Source: Andalucia godoyi (taxonomy: Eukaryota > Discoba > Jakobea > Jakobida > Andaluciidae). Taken from it: 64,000 nucleotides of DNA. Each line of letters opens with the position of its first letter. Position 1 is the first letter of the stretch. The translations under genes and the position numbers were made by a program. Below the pieces are notes generated by a model, which was not told where the DNA came from, did no database searches, and worked only from the letters and a program-made list of their open reading frames with translations. The DNA is taken from NCBI GenBank assembly GCA_009859145.1, contig VRVR01000014.1:189618-253617 (forward strand), read 5' to 3'. Below, one piece after another: positions 50,062-61,365 of this stretch.

Positions 50062-51446
50062 CTACGCGCTGGTCGGCGGGTGGCTGTTGGCACGTGCGAT
50101 TGCAAGAATCTCGACTATGGCGCCGCGAGGAAGTGCCTCGCATGCTTGTACATGAACAACGTCTGAAGGGATACAGGTTCCATCGAATGCTTGCAACCGC
50201 ATAGGCAGTGCTGCACGCTCGATTTCATCCAGAACCGACTTGTTGATGTACAGAATGCAGAAAAAGACACTGTCCAATGAAGACTGTGATTCTAATAAAA
50301 CGGAACGGACATGTGCAAGACAGTCCGACAATTGCTGTGTAAATGACTGGTCTTTCTGCAGCTGCATTGTGATTGGGGCGAGCGCGATTTGTCCAGAGCA
50401 GAACACTGTTGAGGGCAACCGGACGGATTGTGCGTAAGGACCAATGCAAGCCGGTGCCCATAAAGACACCGATTGCACATGCAAGGTATGCTGTCGGGTG
50501 GCTTTTGAGCAGTAGCATGCAAGAGACAGGGAACTATTCGCATCCTGAACGGCGGCCCGAGCTGGCGGAGCAATCTGGAAGAACTGTGCGTAGATCCTGT
50601 TGAAATGCGAAAACAAGGAAAACGACGGGATGCTGAGCTTGACGAGACAGATGTTTTCAAGATGCATGCCCAATCGTGCTAAAACTCCGAGCAATGAAAC
50701 TAGCATGTTGGTCAATTGGTTGCCGCAATCCACCGCATCCAGAGGCGGATTGGGTGCGGAGCGTAGACGGATTGCGACTTCCAGCACGGAATCGTCATCA
50801 TTGTCTGGAAACGGACGATCAACAGAGATGTGAAATGTTTCTGAAAACGCATTCCAATCTCGAAATACTGGGTAAACAGAATGGCAAAGCGCAGTCTTCT
50901 GACGAACCAACTCCAGTCGCGGGCTTTCGAATCGCATAGACGACGTGGAAATACTCGACATGGATTCAAGAAGCGATTTTCCCCAGAGCCTGGTAATTCC
51001 ATCTTCAAGAATGACAAAGGAGGGATGACCGGAGAGAATGGCAGAACCATCAGGGAATCGCTCTGGCTTTGGTTCGGTGTGCCACTTTGTAATGTGCAAG
51101 TGGCCAACAGGAGCGAATACCGTATCTTGGCTCGTCATTTCCGATGCGGAAGCGTCGAGGACGATCCGGTGATGCATGAATGGTGCATCTAGAGTAAGTG
51201 TTTCGTACTCTCCACCTTCCCCACAGACATGAAACTTCCATTTTGAATGCAACTGTTCAAAATGCGGTAGGAGAACTGACAACTCTCGTCCCAGATGCTT
51301 TGAAGGAACAAGCCCCATCGACGCCACCTTGATTACTATGGCTCGCACCTCGTAATCAATGACCATTTTCTGAAGCGCGACAGCTTGCGCAGAACGTCTT
51401 ATTTCTTCTTCTTCTTCAATTTCTGTTTGGTTCGATCGTTGTTGAC

Positions 51447-51478
<32 letters not shown>

Positions 51479-51969
51479 GTTGTTTCGTCAATGTCAAGAG
51501 GACTGCTGCTGCAATGCTGGTTGCGTTCTTTCAGGAAAACAGTGGATTTCCACAATGGAGCAACGGAAACAAGTTCCAGGATTGAACAACAATGCTCTAT
51601 TCGCAGCCTCTGATAATCGGATTCGATCGCTCCAGAAAGAACGCCATCGATATGCGCATGCTTCTTGACAGTCGATAACAACGCCAGCAAATCTTCTACT
51701 TCGTCACCTACCGTTGTCCTATAGAGCATCTCGGTGAGCTTTGAAGATCCCAGAATTGGTCTTTGAAAAAGAGGAACGAACGAACAAGATGCAAATGTAG
51801 GAATCAAAGCATGGCCCACTGATTGAAACGTGTGTGAATCCAGCTCTTCCTGCGCAGAGTCCGAAGGACAAAGCTGTGCAAACGCAACAATCTCATGGCC
51901 AGCAAGGACTGCATGAACAACTGCAGCACTGGAATCCTTTCCACCCGACACCAAAGCCACAAGCTTCAT
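50062..51969 (-). CDS. DPH6: Diphthine-ammonia ligase DPH6 with C-terminal RidA-like domains
   Basis: Catalyses the last step of diphthamide formation on eEF2 (ATP-dependent amidation of diphthine). ATG 51969 (MKLVALVSGGKDSSAAV) is chosen over an upstream TTG; the product is 635 residues. The PP-loop SGGKDS is at residues 8-13. The family motif appears as CGEGGEYETLTLDAPFM, with LYRTTVGDEVEDL upstream. The C-terminal ~300 residues hold two YjgF/RidA-like units (e.g. ACIGPYAQSVRLPSTVFCSGQIAL), as in yeast and plant DPH6. A poly-Gln run from (CTG)n at 51443-51477 is inserted in the N-terminal domain before the EEEEE stretch. Neighbours give no operon context; it diverges from the CH-domain gene. 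Confidence 0.95.
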
Positions 51970-52487
51970 ACCCTCCCTGTGCTGCAACCACGCTGGTTCG
52001 AATGCGATTCTCGCTGCACGAACGGGGGGGAAATTCCTGTTGCCGATGTAGAATCTACAGCGAACCGGCTTTCGATGACCGCAGTTTCACGAAAACGCCT
52101 GAGCAATGAAAAACACTTTGCTGCTCGGCGTGTATGATGGATGGGCCCTGGTGAATGTAGACACCCGTGTTTCTCAATTCGCCAATTAAGGGATTTTGCG
52201 GAATGAACGAACGCAGTAGAAACATGTTTCGCTAACCACGCCCTATGTGTCCTCTTTCCGTGTGGCTGCAGATTTTTTTGCGTATTCGGGGAAAACGAGC
52301 AGTTGCCTGAGCGGGTAATTTTATTTCCCCGAATTTGACCACTCGAGAAAACGCAGAAAAAATGGTGATCAACAAGACTTGGCGAAGGTGTTCCAACCTC
52401 CCTTTCCGATTTTTCTTCTTTTATTTTCTCTCAAGGGTGGTTTCGTTAGTTCTTTGGCTCTTTTAACAAGCGCACAGGTTCATCATC
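51970..52487. other. Divergent intergenic region
   Basis: Shared upstream region of DPH6 and the CH-domain gene. A gcgcacag 12 nt before the CH-gene ATG could be the acceptor of a 5'-UTR intron. Nothing else is seen. Confidence 0.5.
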
Positions 52488-53230
52488 ATGTACCGAAATC
52501 ACGAAGACGCTCCAAAAGACGCGCAGGGTCGTCCATTGTATGGACTGGATGCTGAACTCCACAAGAAGATGCAGGACAAGCGTGATCCGCAGCGTGAAGC
52601 AGATGCTTTTGCCTGGATTGCCAAAGTCACAAACATGGAAGTGAACTCGATCGAAGATCTTAAGAGTGGAGCCATTCTCTGCGAGCTGATCAACGCTATC
52701 AAGCCGGGCTCAGTCAAGAAGATCAACAAGATGAAGCAGCCATTCTTTTTTATGGAGAACATCGATGTATGACCATTACCGTGTTGTTTGTTTGTTCGTT
52801 GTTTTCCTTTTTGTATTTCCTTTTTCATTTTGTCCCCTTTGCTTGCTTGTGTTTCCCGCCTCCACGGCTTAAATGCATGCTGTTGTTCGTTATACTTACT
52901 TGTTCGACTTTACTCTAGGCATATGTCAAGGGATGCGCAGCATTCGGTGTTCCGCAGGCCGAGCTTTTCATGACGATCGACTTGTTTGAAGAACGCAACA
53001 TTCCCGCAGTCATTACGAATGTCTTTTCGCTTGCGCGAACTGCCACCGCAGGTGGATGGTCCGGACCGGCACTTGGTCCAAAGCTTGCACAGCGAAACTC
53101 GATCAACTTCACTGAGGAACAGCGACGGGACGCCGCAAATACGGTTCCTTTGCTCATGGCAAACATGAACAAGGGTGCAAAGGCCGACACTCGAGATCTC
53201 TCTCGGGAAGTTGTCAAGAGTCCCCAGTAG
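52488..53230 (+). CDS. Calponin/transgelin-like CH-domain protein, 2 exons
   Basis: Actin-binding single CH-domain protein. Exon 1 is 52488-52766 and exon 2 is 52919-53230; the 152-nt intron (gtatga...ctag) is phase 0 and the product is 196 residues, as in transgelins. CH motifs read across the junction: AFAWIAKVTNM, DLKSGAILCELINAIKPGSVKKIN, MENID|AYVKGCAAFGVPQAELFMTIDLFEERNI and VITNVFSLAR. The C-terminal IPLLMANMNKGA-type sequence (VPLLMANMNKGAKAD) resembles a calponin-family repeat that strengthens F-actin binding. It is a probable actin-bundling protein of the cortex. Confidence 0.93.
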
Positions 53231-54665
<1,435 letters not shown>

Positions 54666-57206
54666 ATGGGTCGGTCCGCAAATGGCGAGCATCTGCGTCT
54701 GCTGCATCCTGTTTCTGCGTTTGACGCTGTAGTGGTTTCTCGAGGCGGTCCCTCGCAGAAGGCGCAAAAGAACTACGCAGATGTGCGATCATACATCAAA
54801 ACTCACCATTTCACCGACGGGGAATTGAAAAATATGAAACAAATAGAAGGACTTGACTATGTCATCATGGAAAATGCTGCATGGTGGAAGCAGCGAAAGA
54901 GCGTTACGCCGTTTCAATTTCGAATGTCGGACATGAAGCATTGGATTGTGGTTTTTATAGTCGCTGTTTTGACCGGCATTGTTTCGTATTCGATCCATGC
55001 GTCTGCGGCGTATTTACTTCATTACAAATACGAAATTGTGGTGTGGATTTCTTCGTCGGTTCACAATTCAGATGTTGCTTCTCCCTTTTTGATGTTCTGG
55101 GCTTGCAATGTTGTGCTCGGAGTCCTATCATGTTTGTTCGTCATTCTGCTGTCCCCCATTGCAGCTGGATCGGGTGTTCCGGTCTCGATAGGCTATTTGA
55201 ATGGCTCCAGAATTCCGCGTGCTTTCAACGTTCGAACCGTGATTTCTCGTGTGTTTTCGACGGTCCTCGCTGGTGCATTGTCGCTTTCCACTGCAACGCA
55301 AGATCCGGTATTTCACATAGGAGGATTGATTGGCGGTGGCGTTGGCGAAATGCGGTCGCGCACTTTGGGGTTTACGATACCCATTTTTAAGGAGTTTCGG
55401 AATTCGAGAGCCCGACGAGATTTTATTGCTGCTGGTGTTGCTGCCGGGCTCTCAGCGTCCCTCGGCTCGCCCATCGGTGGAATTTTGTTTGTCATGGAAC
55501 AGGTTGCTGCAGTGTGGTCCGGGAAGTTCATTTGGAGAACATTCTTCGGGTGCGCCATCGCAGCTTTCTCCTCGGCGTGGTTGCTGTCGGGAATAGATTT
55601 ACGCGGTGGAGAAATGTACACCAAAACCGATGCAGTTTTCGACCATGACAAGTCGAACATCGAGTACCACGCTAAAGAACTCATTCCCTTCATCGCCATC
55701 GGACTTGGGGGTGGCTTGCTTGGCTCCTTGTTCAACTGGATCCACAAGCGAATCTTGCTGTTTCGGAGAGACATCTTCCACTCGTGGTCGCAGTCGTCTT
55801 TCTTTTCTGTCCCAAAGAAGGATCGCTTCATGTGTGTCTTGGATGTGATCATTGTCGTTTCAGTTGTTTCCATCGCTTACTTTTATTTGCAGAGCATATT
55901 CTCCTGTCGAATTGCCTCTGCTTCCGTGTCGAAGGACCTTGCGAATAAGTCTCCCACAGATCCTATTGACTGGCCACCTTCCCCGCAACGATGCCATTTG
56001 GACGTACAGGATGGAATGAATCCGCTGGGAATGCTGCTATTGGGCCGACCGGACAACACTCTTCGGCATTTGTTTTCTTCCACGTACACTGTATCAACCC
56101 CAATCATTGACTGGTTTTCTACAGCGAACAGTTCCCACTCAGACGAATCCGATGATTTCTTCGATGTTTTGTGGCCCTTCTTTATTATTTATTTCTGTGG
56201 TACGCTGCTGATGGCTGGATGCTCCATATCTTCTGGCTTGATTATGCCTGTTGTCATACTGGGCGCTGCATACGGACGACAAATGGGCTATTGGGTGCAT
56301 TCGGGCTACAATGTCCATGTATATGCACTTGTTGGCGCCGCTGGGATGCTTGCTGGCGTAACCCGCCTGCCGCTTACCTCCACAATGATTCTTATTTCCA
56401 TGGCAAATGACATCCAGTACTTGTGCCCTGTTATGCTATCCGTGCTTGGAGGTCGGTGGGTCGGAGACCTCCTCAACAACTCGATCTTTCGAACGGAACT
56501 TGGCTTCATGGGGATTCCGTACTTGTACCCTGACATTTCGTTGACCATGGAGAAGCTGACGGTCAAAGATTGTGCTTCGAAACCTGCGGTGTGCCTTCCC
56601 ACTCTTTGCAAAGTAGAACTGCTCGTGAAGGTCTTGAATACAACGACACACAACGGATTTCCTGTTGTCGACTGTGAAAGTGAAGTGGCATTTTCGGAAG
56701 AGCCCAAGGGACCTGTCATTGGCTTGATCTTGAAGAGAACTCTTTTGCAGATTTTGAACAGGAAAATGTTTGTGTCGGATGGCGAGACCATGTTAGTGAG
56801 AGATGACGACGGGTCTGTTGTTCCTGTTGACACGAATCATGGGCATTCTCCTTCGTTTTCCAAACAGGAGGTTACCGTCGACATAATGCAACAGATGCTC
56901 AGCGAAAAGATGGTTGCCCTTGCAGATATTGCACTTTCTGAGGAGGAGAGAGCGATGTATGTGGATCTTCAGCCGTTCATGAACCAAGCCCCAATTACTG
57001 TGAATTGCAAAGCCTCCATGGCTACAGCATTTCGATTGTTCATGACTATGGGCTTGCGGCATCTGCCAGTGATGGATAAGAATAACAAATGTGCAGGAAT
57101 GCTGACACGCCGCGACTTTCTCGAAGACATTCTTCAAAAAACATGGAGAGCAAAAGTGGATCGGAACAACGGCCGGGCAACCCCAACATCGCCGTCAGTT
57201 CAGTAA
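54666..57206 (+). CDS. CLC-family chloride channel/transporter with two CBS domains
   Basis: Anion channel or H+-coupled exchanger, 846 residues from the first in-frame ATG (54666, MGRSANGEHL). About 18 membrane helices start at WIVVFIVAVLTGIVSYSI. Pore motifs: GSGVPVSIGYLNG (~residue 166; usual GSGIPE), ATQDPVFHIGGLIGGG (~212; usual GKEGP), SPIGGILFVMEQV (~277) and SSGLIMPVVILGAAYGR. The gating Glu of GKEGP is replaced by Asp in TQDP. The residue after ME, Glu in exchangers and Val in many channels, is Gln. Two C-terminal CBS domains lie at ~640-830 (VKVLNTTTHNGFPVVDCESE; FRLFMTMGLRHLPVMDKNNKCAGMLTRRDFLED). These changes make its coupling hard to predict. It converges tightly on the HEMK gene (21 nt). 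Confidence 0.93.
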   Translation: MGRSANGEHLRLLHPVSAFDAVVVSRGGPSQKAQKNYADVRSYIKTHHFTDGELKNMKQIEGLDYVIMENAAWWKQRKSVTPFQFRMSDMKHWIVVFIVAVLTGIVSYSIHASAAYLLHYKYEIVVWISSSVHNSDVASPFLMFWACNVVLGVLSCLFVILLSPIAAGSGVPVSIGYLNGSRIPRAFNVRTVISRVFSTVLAGALSLSTATQDPVFHIGGLIGGGVGEMRSRTLGFTIPIFKEFRNSRARRDFIAAGVAAGLSASLGSPIGGILFVMEQVAAVWSGKFIWRTFFGCAIAAFSSAWLLSGIDLRGGEMYTKTDAVFDHDKSNIEYHAKELIPFIAIGLGGGLLGSLFNWIHKRILLFRRDIFHSWSQSSFFSVPKKDRFMCVLDVIIVVSVVSIAYFYLQSIFSCRIASASVSKDLANKSPTDPIDWPPSPQRCHLDVQDGMNPLGMLLLGRPDNTLRHLFSSTYTVSTPIIDWFSTANSSHSDESDDFFDVLWPFFIIYFCGTLLMAGCSISSGLIMPVVILGAAYGRQMGYWVHSGYNVHVYALVGAAGMLAGVTRLPLTSTMILISMANDIQYLCPVMLSVLGGRWVGDLLNNSIFRTELGFMGIPYLYPDISLTMEKLTVKDCASKPAVCLPTLCKVELLVKVLNTTTHNGFPVVDCESEVAFSEEPKGPVIGLILKRTLLQILNRKMFVSDGETMLVRDDDGSVVPVDTNHGHSPSFSKQEVTVDIMQQMLSEKMVALADIALSEEERAMYVDLQPFMNQAPITVNCKASMATAFRLFMTMGLRHLPVMDKNNKCAGMLTRRDFLEDILQKTWRAKVDRNNGRATPTSPSVQ

Positions 57207-57227
57207 TTTGGATGCAAGGCATGCTGT

Positions 57228-58415
57228 TCAATGCTCAGGCGCGTTCATGGTGCGCGCAGCGCGGAACTGAAACGCAGAGGCTCGCCGAATCCCCTGGAGA
57301 TCTGTGCAATCTGTGACTTTGACGCTCTGCCGTCCACCTGTCTCGAACAATTTTTGAACTTCACTGTGCTGACCCGCTCCATATTCCACAACGCACAGAA
57401 ACTCATGAAGAAGTTCCGTATGTGCGAGTTGTCGATAGAAAATGAGCCCATCAGGGCCGCCGTCAAGAGCCGTACGAGGCTCGTATGATTGAACTGTTGG
57501 TTCCAGATCAGCAATCTGCGCCGTCGGGATGTATGGAGGATTTGACACAATGACGATGGATCGTTCTCTTTCTCGAGGATCTTCTAGGATGACCCGCTCC
57601 CACCTGGGTTGCAAAACGTCACAGTTGTGCAGACGGCATCGGTCAATCACGCCGTGCATCGAGAAGTTGCTGAGTGCAACTTCCAAAGCTGCAGCACTCT
57701 TGTCTATGGCAATCCCTGCACTGCCGGGCAACTCAAGCAACACTGGTAGTTTTGTCAGTCAAGTGGTGGAACAATGTAAAATGCTGCAAACACATACGCG
57801 TTGCCAGAACGCATCCGCTTCCTGTTCCAACGTCGACAAACAACGGAGGACGGTCACAGAATTTCTTCACACAGTCCAGCGTCAAATCGACCAGCTACAT
57901 TTTGGGGTTGTACCAAAACAAGACGAGGTAAGAAAAATCGAAGAGATAACATGAGACAAGTCTTGATTGGGATGCAAAACTCTGTACATACGCATTCAGT
58001 TTCCGGTCTCGGGCAAAGCACATCACCAGTCACCTTGAACTGGCGCGAATAGAATTCCTTTTTCCCAACAATGTGCGCAAGTGGAGTTCCAGAGCATCGA
58101 AGCGTGCACAAGCTACCCACGGTTTGTTTGTTGTTTTTGTATTTTTCCGGCCGAACATGTAAGCTTTCAAGACTGTTCTTCAATGATGTACATTAAACAC
58201 GGACAGGAAAAACACACATACTCCTGACACGAATTCCACGTGCTGTCTTCTACTTTGCTCGCGAGCGGCATGCTGTAGAATGGCTGCTGACAAGCATGCT
58301 CCAACAGCACACGAGCCTCAGTATGCGCGCTCTCGCCAACAGATTGGCACGCTCTCAGTCGAGACGACAGGATGCCGAACGCCTCACTGACCGACACAGA
58401 GAATCGCCGGAGCAT
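57228..58415 (-). CDS. HEMK1: HemK/PrmC-type release-factor glutamine methyltransferase, mitochondrial, 4 exons
   Basis: Methylates the GGQ glutamine of class I release factors with SAM. Exons 58222-58415, 57992-58112, 57798-57894 and 57228-57742 join in frame to 308 residues; introns are 109, 97 and 55 nt, each starting GTATGT and ending tag/cag. The ATG at 58415 gives MLRRFSVSVSEAF, a mitochondrial-like presequence. PrmC features appear only after splicing: SGTPLAHIVGKKEFYSRQFKV, CPRPETEC|LVDLTLD, VDVGTGSGCVLAT|LLLELPG (SAM motif I), IAIDKSAAALEVA and the catalytic SNPPYIP. The C-terminus has DGLIFYRQL and HSEVQKLF. It probably acts on a mitochondrial release factor. No other methyltransferase family fits as well. 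Confidence 0.93.
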
Positions 58416-59016
58416 CGCTTCCTCCAACAAAGAAAGCCAGCGAGAGAATGCAAAATCCGAAACTCCTGTTTTTTGTTGTTTTATTGTTGTTGGCTTTTCA
58501 AAGCTTTCCAGAATTGGAGGGGCGGGAAACCTGCGTTTTGGAATACTCTAAAAAAAGAAGCAGAAAATGCTCCGCGATTCCTTGAAGTTGATCTTCTCTA
58601 AAACTCGAACTGGGTGCGTTTCTTTGGGAGGGAGGGCTTTTGGTTCGCTCGTCTGCGCGAGAGACTGGCACAAACTGCATTCAGGTCCCCTGACGATCGT
58701 CTGTTGGTGCGCCAGCACGTGAGTTGTGGGTCGCTGCACGGTGTTTGATTGTTTCGTGGATGCGCAGTCGCGCTTGGAAAAAGCAGCCCTGTTGGTGCAT
58801 CGGCCTTTTTCGTGCGCAAGGCGAGTTTATCAAGTAGTGGTCGAATGGAACCGAACTCGACCTCTCGACTGCAGCAACGTACATGAATCGTCCTTGTTTA
58901 TAAAAACAATGTTTTTCCAGACGAATTCATGCAATAGAGTGGTATCTTTTCAAGAATAATTCAGAATTTTTAAAAACAAAACAAAAACCGAACAACAAAA
59001 AAAACATCCCACAAAC
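58416..59016. other. Divergent intergenic region
   Basis: Upstream region of HEMK (minus) and the four-TM gene (plus); includes an E2F-like GCGGGAAA at 58522-58529. No further gene supported. Confidence 0.5.
58522..58529 (-). promoter_or_regulatory. E2F-like site upstream of HEMK
   Basis: TTTCCCGC on the minus strand ~107 nt upstream of the HEMK ATG. Possibly chance. Confidence 0.2.
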
Positions 59017-59925
59017 ATGATCTCTCGCCAAGCCCGCACTGTGCATCACCGAAATTCAGGACGAAATGGTTGTGTCGCTCTAATTCATGCAACGATGCTT
59101 CTGGCCTCCATCGTATCCCTCATTTTCGCTTTCCTAGTCGTACTGGATCAAGCGCCGATGGTGACGGCTTCTGGAAACAACTCGGATGCAGAGCCGTTCC
59201 TGAAATGCTTCCTGCGACGATACGAAATCTCGCTTGACGGAAACGAGGTCCTTGATCGTGCGTTTGCACAAGTTGCGGATGACTGGCCTCTGTCCACAAT
59301 GCAGAATCTCCGCAAATTGCTATATGCGTTTGGCAACGCAGGGGTTCTGACACTTTGTCTGGTCACATCATTTTGCATCTTTGCGATCGCATCTGCCAGC
59401 ACTCTTGCGGGGTTGTTTTCTGCTTCACTGCGTGCTGACGGACGCCTGATCAGCATTTCTTGTGCAGTGCATGTGATGACTGCCTTGTCTTCTGCAGCTG
59501 CGGCAGTCGCCTACATCGTTGACATTCCTTCGGATTCCCAAGTGTTTGAAGCAGTTCAGGGATCCGTACCGAATCCCGCAGACTCGTACTCGATTCGATA
59601 TGGTGAAGCCATTTACGGATCGATGCTTTCTGCGGCTGTCCATTTTGTGGCGTTTGTGGTGCTCATGATCGTCGCGTCCAAGCCTCCTGCTGCCCCAACG
59701 GCACCATCTGCGGCGCACTACGCTGATGAGACGTATGGTCTGAGCGTCAACGGCGACTCGCTGGCGAATGGGGCAACCTACCGTTGCGGATCAACAGTGA
59801 CTTCATATGGTTCGACTGGATACGGATCCATGGGTGTGCAGCCCTCTTGTCCGCCTGCCGAAGCAGTTGCACAGCCGGAAGACGAGAACGCGTTCCTGGT
59901 CGACTCCGAACCGCTGTCCGTTTAA
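59017..59925 (+). CDS. Four-TM membrane protein, unknown
   Basis: 302 residues from ATG 59017. A basic N-terminus (MISRQARTVHHRNSGRNG) precedes TM1 (VALIHATMLLASIVSLIFAF). After an extracellular-type loop with Cys and an N-glycosylation site (GNNSDAE) come TM2 (AGVLTLCLVTSFCIFAIASA), TM3 (ISCAVHVMTALSSAAAAVAY) and TM4 (SMLSAAVHFVAFVVLMIVAS). The C-terminal ~80 residues are Gly/Ser/Tyr-rich with YGSTGYGSMG, then an acidic end (PEDENAFLVDSEPLSV) that could hold sorting signals. Topology resembles claudin/tetraspan-like proteins but no signature is met. No introns. The stop lies inside a 17-nt tandem duplication. Confidence 0.75.
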   Translation: MISRQARTVHHRNSGRNGCVALIHATMLLASIVSLIFAFLVVLDQAPMVTASGNNSDAEPFLKCFLRRYEISLDGNEVLDRAFAQVADDWPLSTMQNLRKLLYAFGNAGVLTLCLVTSFCIFAIASASTLAGLFSASLRADGRLISISCAVHVMTALSSAAAAVAYIVDIPSDSQVFEAVQGSVPNPADSYSIRYGEAIYGSMLSAAVHFVAFVVLMIVASKPPAAPTAPSAAHYADETYGLSVNGDSLANGATYRCGSTVTSYGSTGYGSMGVQPSCPPAEAVAQPEDENAFLVDSEPLSV

Positions 59926-59957
59926 AACCATTTTGTGTCTAAAACCATTTTGTGTCT
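59924..59957. repeat. 17-nt perfect tandem duplication at the stop codon
   Basis: The unit aaaaccattttgtgtct occurs twice in a row (59924-59940, 59941-59957); the first copy supplies the last two bases of the TAA stop of the four-TM gene. Confidence 0.9.
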
Positions 59958-60333
59958 AAATTGTACATATGTAAAATGTATCCCATTTGCTCCTGTCGGG
60001 TATATTGAAGCTGATGCAACGCGCGTCACCGTCCTCCCCCTTCCCATGAGACGGGAAATCACACACAACTGGAAAAACAGAAGCCGGCTCCCAAAATGAG
60101 CAAAAATGCAGTCGTGCACTGTAGATCAAGTTGGGTCTAACGCTACCGTCACACCCACCATTCTTTTGTCGGTTTTTGCCAGACTCGCTAGCAGGTGAAA
60201 CCGTGAGTGTCCGTCGTGATCGATACTCCACTATAAGTTTGTGCTGTGCGCTTTTCTCCACTTTTCTTCATCATCGTCGCCATCATCGTCGTCGTCTTCT
60301 TCCGTCGGATCAGACGCCTTCTCCTATGACCCT

Positions 60334-60672
60334 CCGACCCAAACGTCTGCTGGACGGCTGTGTATATCATCGGATAGCATGGCTGAGTTGGCAGCCGTCG
60401 ACATTGCTGCTGAATGAAGACCGACCTTCTTCCCTGTGCAGATTGCTGTTACCAGTTGTCGTTGTCGTTGTCGTTGTCGTTGCGGCGGAGTAGGTGTGCA
60501 GGTCGAGGCCCCATGAGAGACGCTGTCGAATACCGACAACCGATTCCTTGTAATCGATGATGGGCGCTGATGTGGATTGTAAAAGTCCCTTTTACGCCAA
60601 ATAAACTGTTTTTTGAGGCGCAACATGTGAGCCGAATGCTTGGAGACGTTTTGGGTTGGAGGGTAATGCCGA
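60334..60672 (-). repeat. Dispersed repeat A (copy 2), inverted
   Basis: Reverse complement matches 5232-5342 and 5559-5675. Relative to copy 1 it lacks the 216-nt insertion and has its own ~93-nt insertion (60389-60481) containing a (CAACGA)n run. The frame on the minus strand is open over ~150 codons (FIWRKRDFYNPHQRP; RLSVFDSVSHGASTCTP; SDDIHSRPADVWVGG) but begins with TTG. It may be a decayed coding element. Confidence 0.7.
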
Positions 60673-60842
60673 CACAGCCAGTCTACGCTTGATGCTACAT
60701 GCGCTGATCGCGTCTTTTTGCGTAGTTGAGATTTCTTCCGAGGTTTTTCGACTTTAGAGGTCGATGACGACTGTTCCTGTACCAAGTGGTTGAGATCTTT
60801 CTTTTGCGGGTTTGCGGCTGGGAGAGATTAGTGGTGCGGAAA

Positions 60843-61124
60843 ATGTCGTGTCCCTTTGCCCCGTTTGTACGTCTAGCTCCGTTTTTTGCATCCTTGGTTC
60901 CGATTGCAGGTACTTTCTATCGGTCGCATCCGAAAGCTGCCATTGCGGTTGGGGTCAGTGGTGGCGGAGCGGCATTGTTCCTTGGGTATGTGCAACTTCG
61001 GCAATATGAGAAGGATGCTGACCCAAATGCTGTTGCTCCTGGAGACAAGATGAGCATTAACCAACAAAGAGCGTTCCAAGCGAGCAACGCACCTAGCGGC
61101 ATTGTCCAGAGTCAAGGGGCGTGA
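60843..61124 (+). CDS. Small single-pass membrane protein, unknown
   Basis: 93 residues from ATG 60843 (MSCPFAPFVRLAPFFASLVP). A hydrophobic segment AAIAVGVSGGGAALFLGYVQL (~35-55) is followed by a charged region (RQYEKDADPNAVAPGDK) and a short tail. Size and layout recall small mitochondrial inner-membrane or respiratory-complex accessory proteins, but I recognise no family. A second reading with a splice at gattgcag/gtac (~60910) is possible. Flanked by repeat A and the convergent PIG-A gene. Confidence 0.6.
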   Translation: MSCPFAPFVRLAPFFASLVPIAGTFYRSHPKAAIAVGVSGGGAALFLGYVQLRQYEKDADPNAVAPGDKMSINQQRAFQASNAPSGIVQSQGA

Positions 61125-61365
61125 TTGGTGAAAGGGGAAATCTTACTATAATCAGCCGTCCGGCAGTCCCAGTGCATTTTTCTCATGTTCTCCTTCCTTC
61201 TGCTGTACAATACCAATTTTATTTTATTTTTATTTTTACCCTCCTCCCAAGTTACGGATTCAATGATCTATCAAGCGTAAAACCACCCGTAAATGACAAA
61301 CGGAGCAGCAATCTCGCGAATAATATACATAAAGAAGAGAGAAAATGCAGGAGGCAGAATGACGC

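Noticed and set aside
52852-52859. TTTCCCGC E2F-like word in the CH-gene intron
   Set aside because: Intronic, not promoter; such 8-mers are expected by chance several times per window.
58167-58183. HEMK exon 2 read as a separate gene (minus ORF 57854-58183)
   Set aside because: It lacks both ends of the methyltransferase and its motif continues across clean GTATGT/AG junctions.
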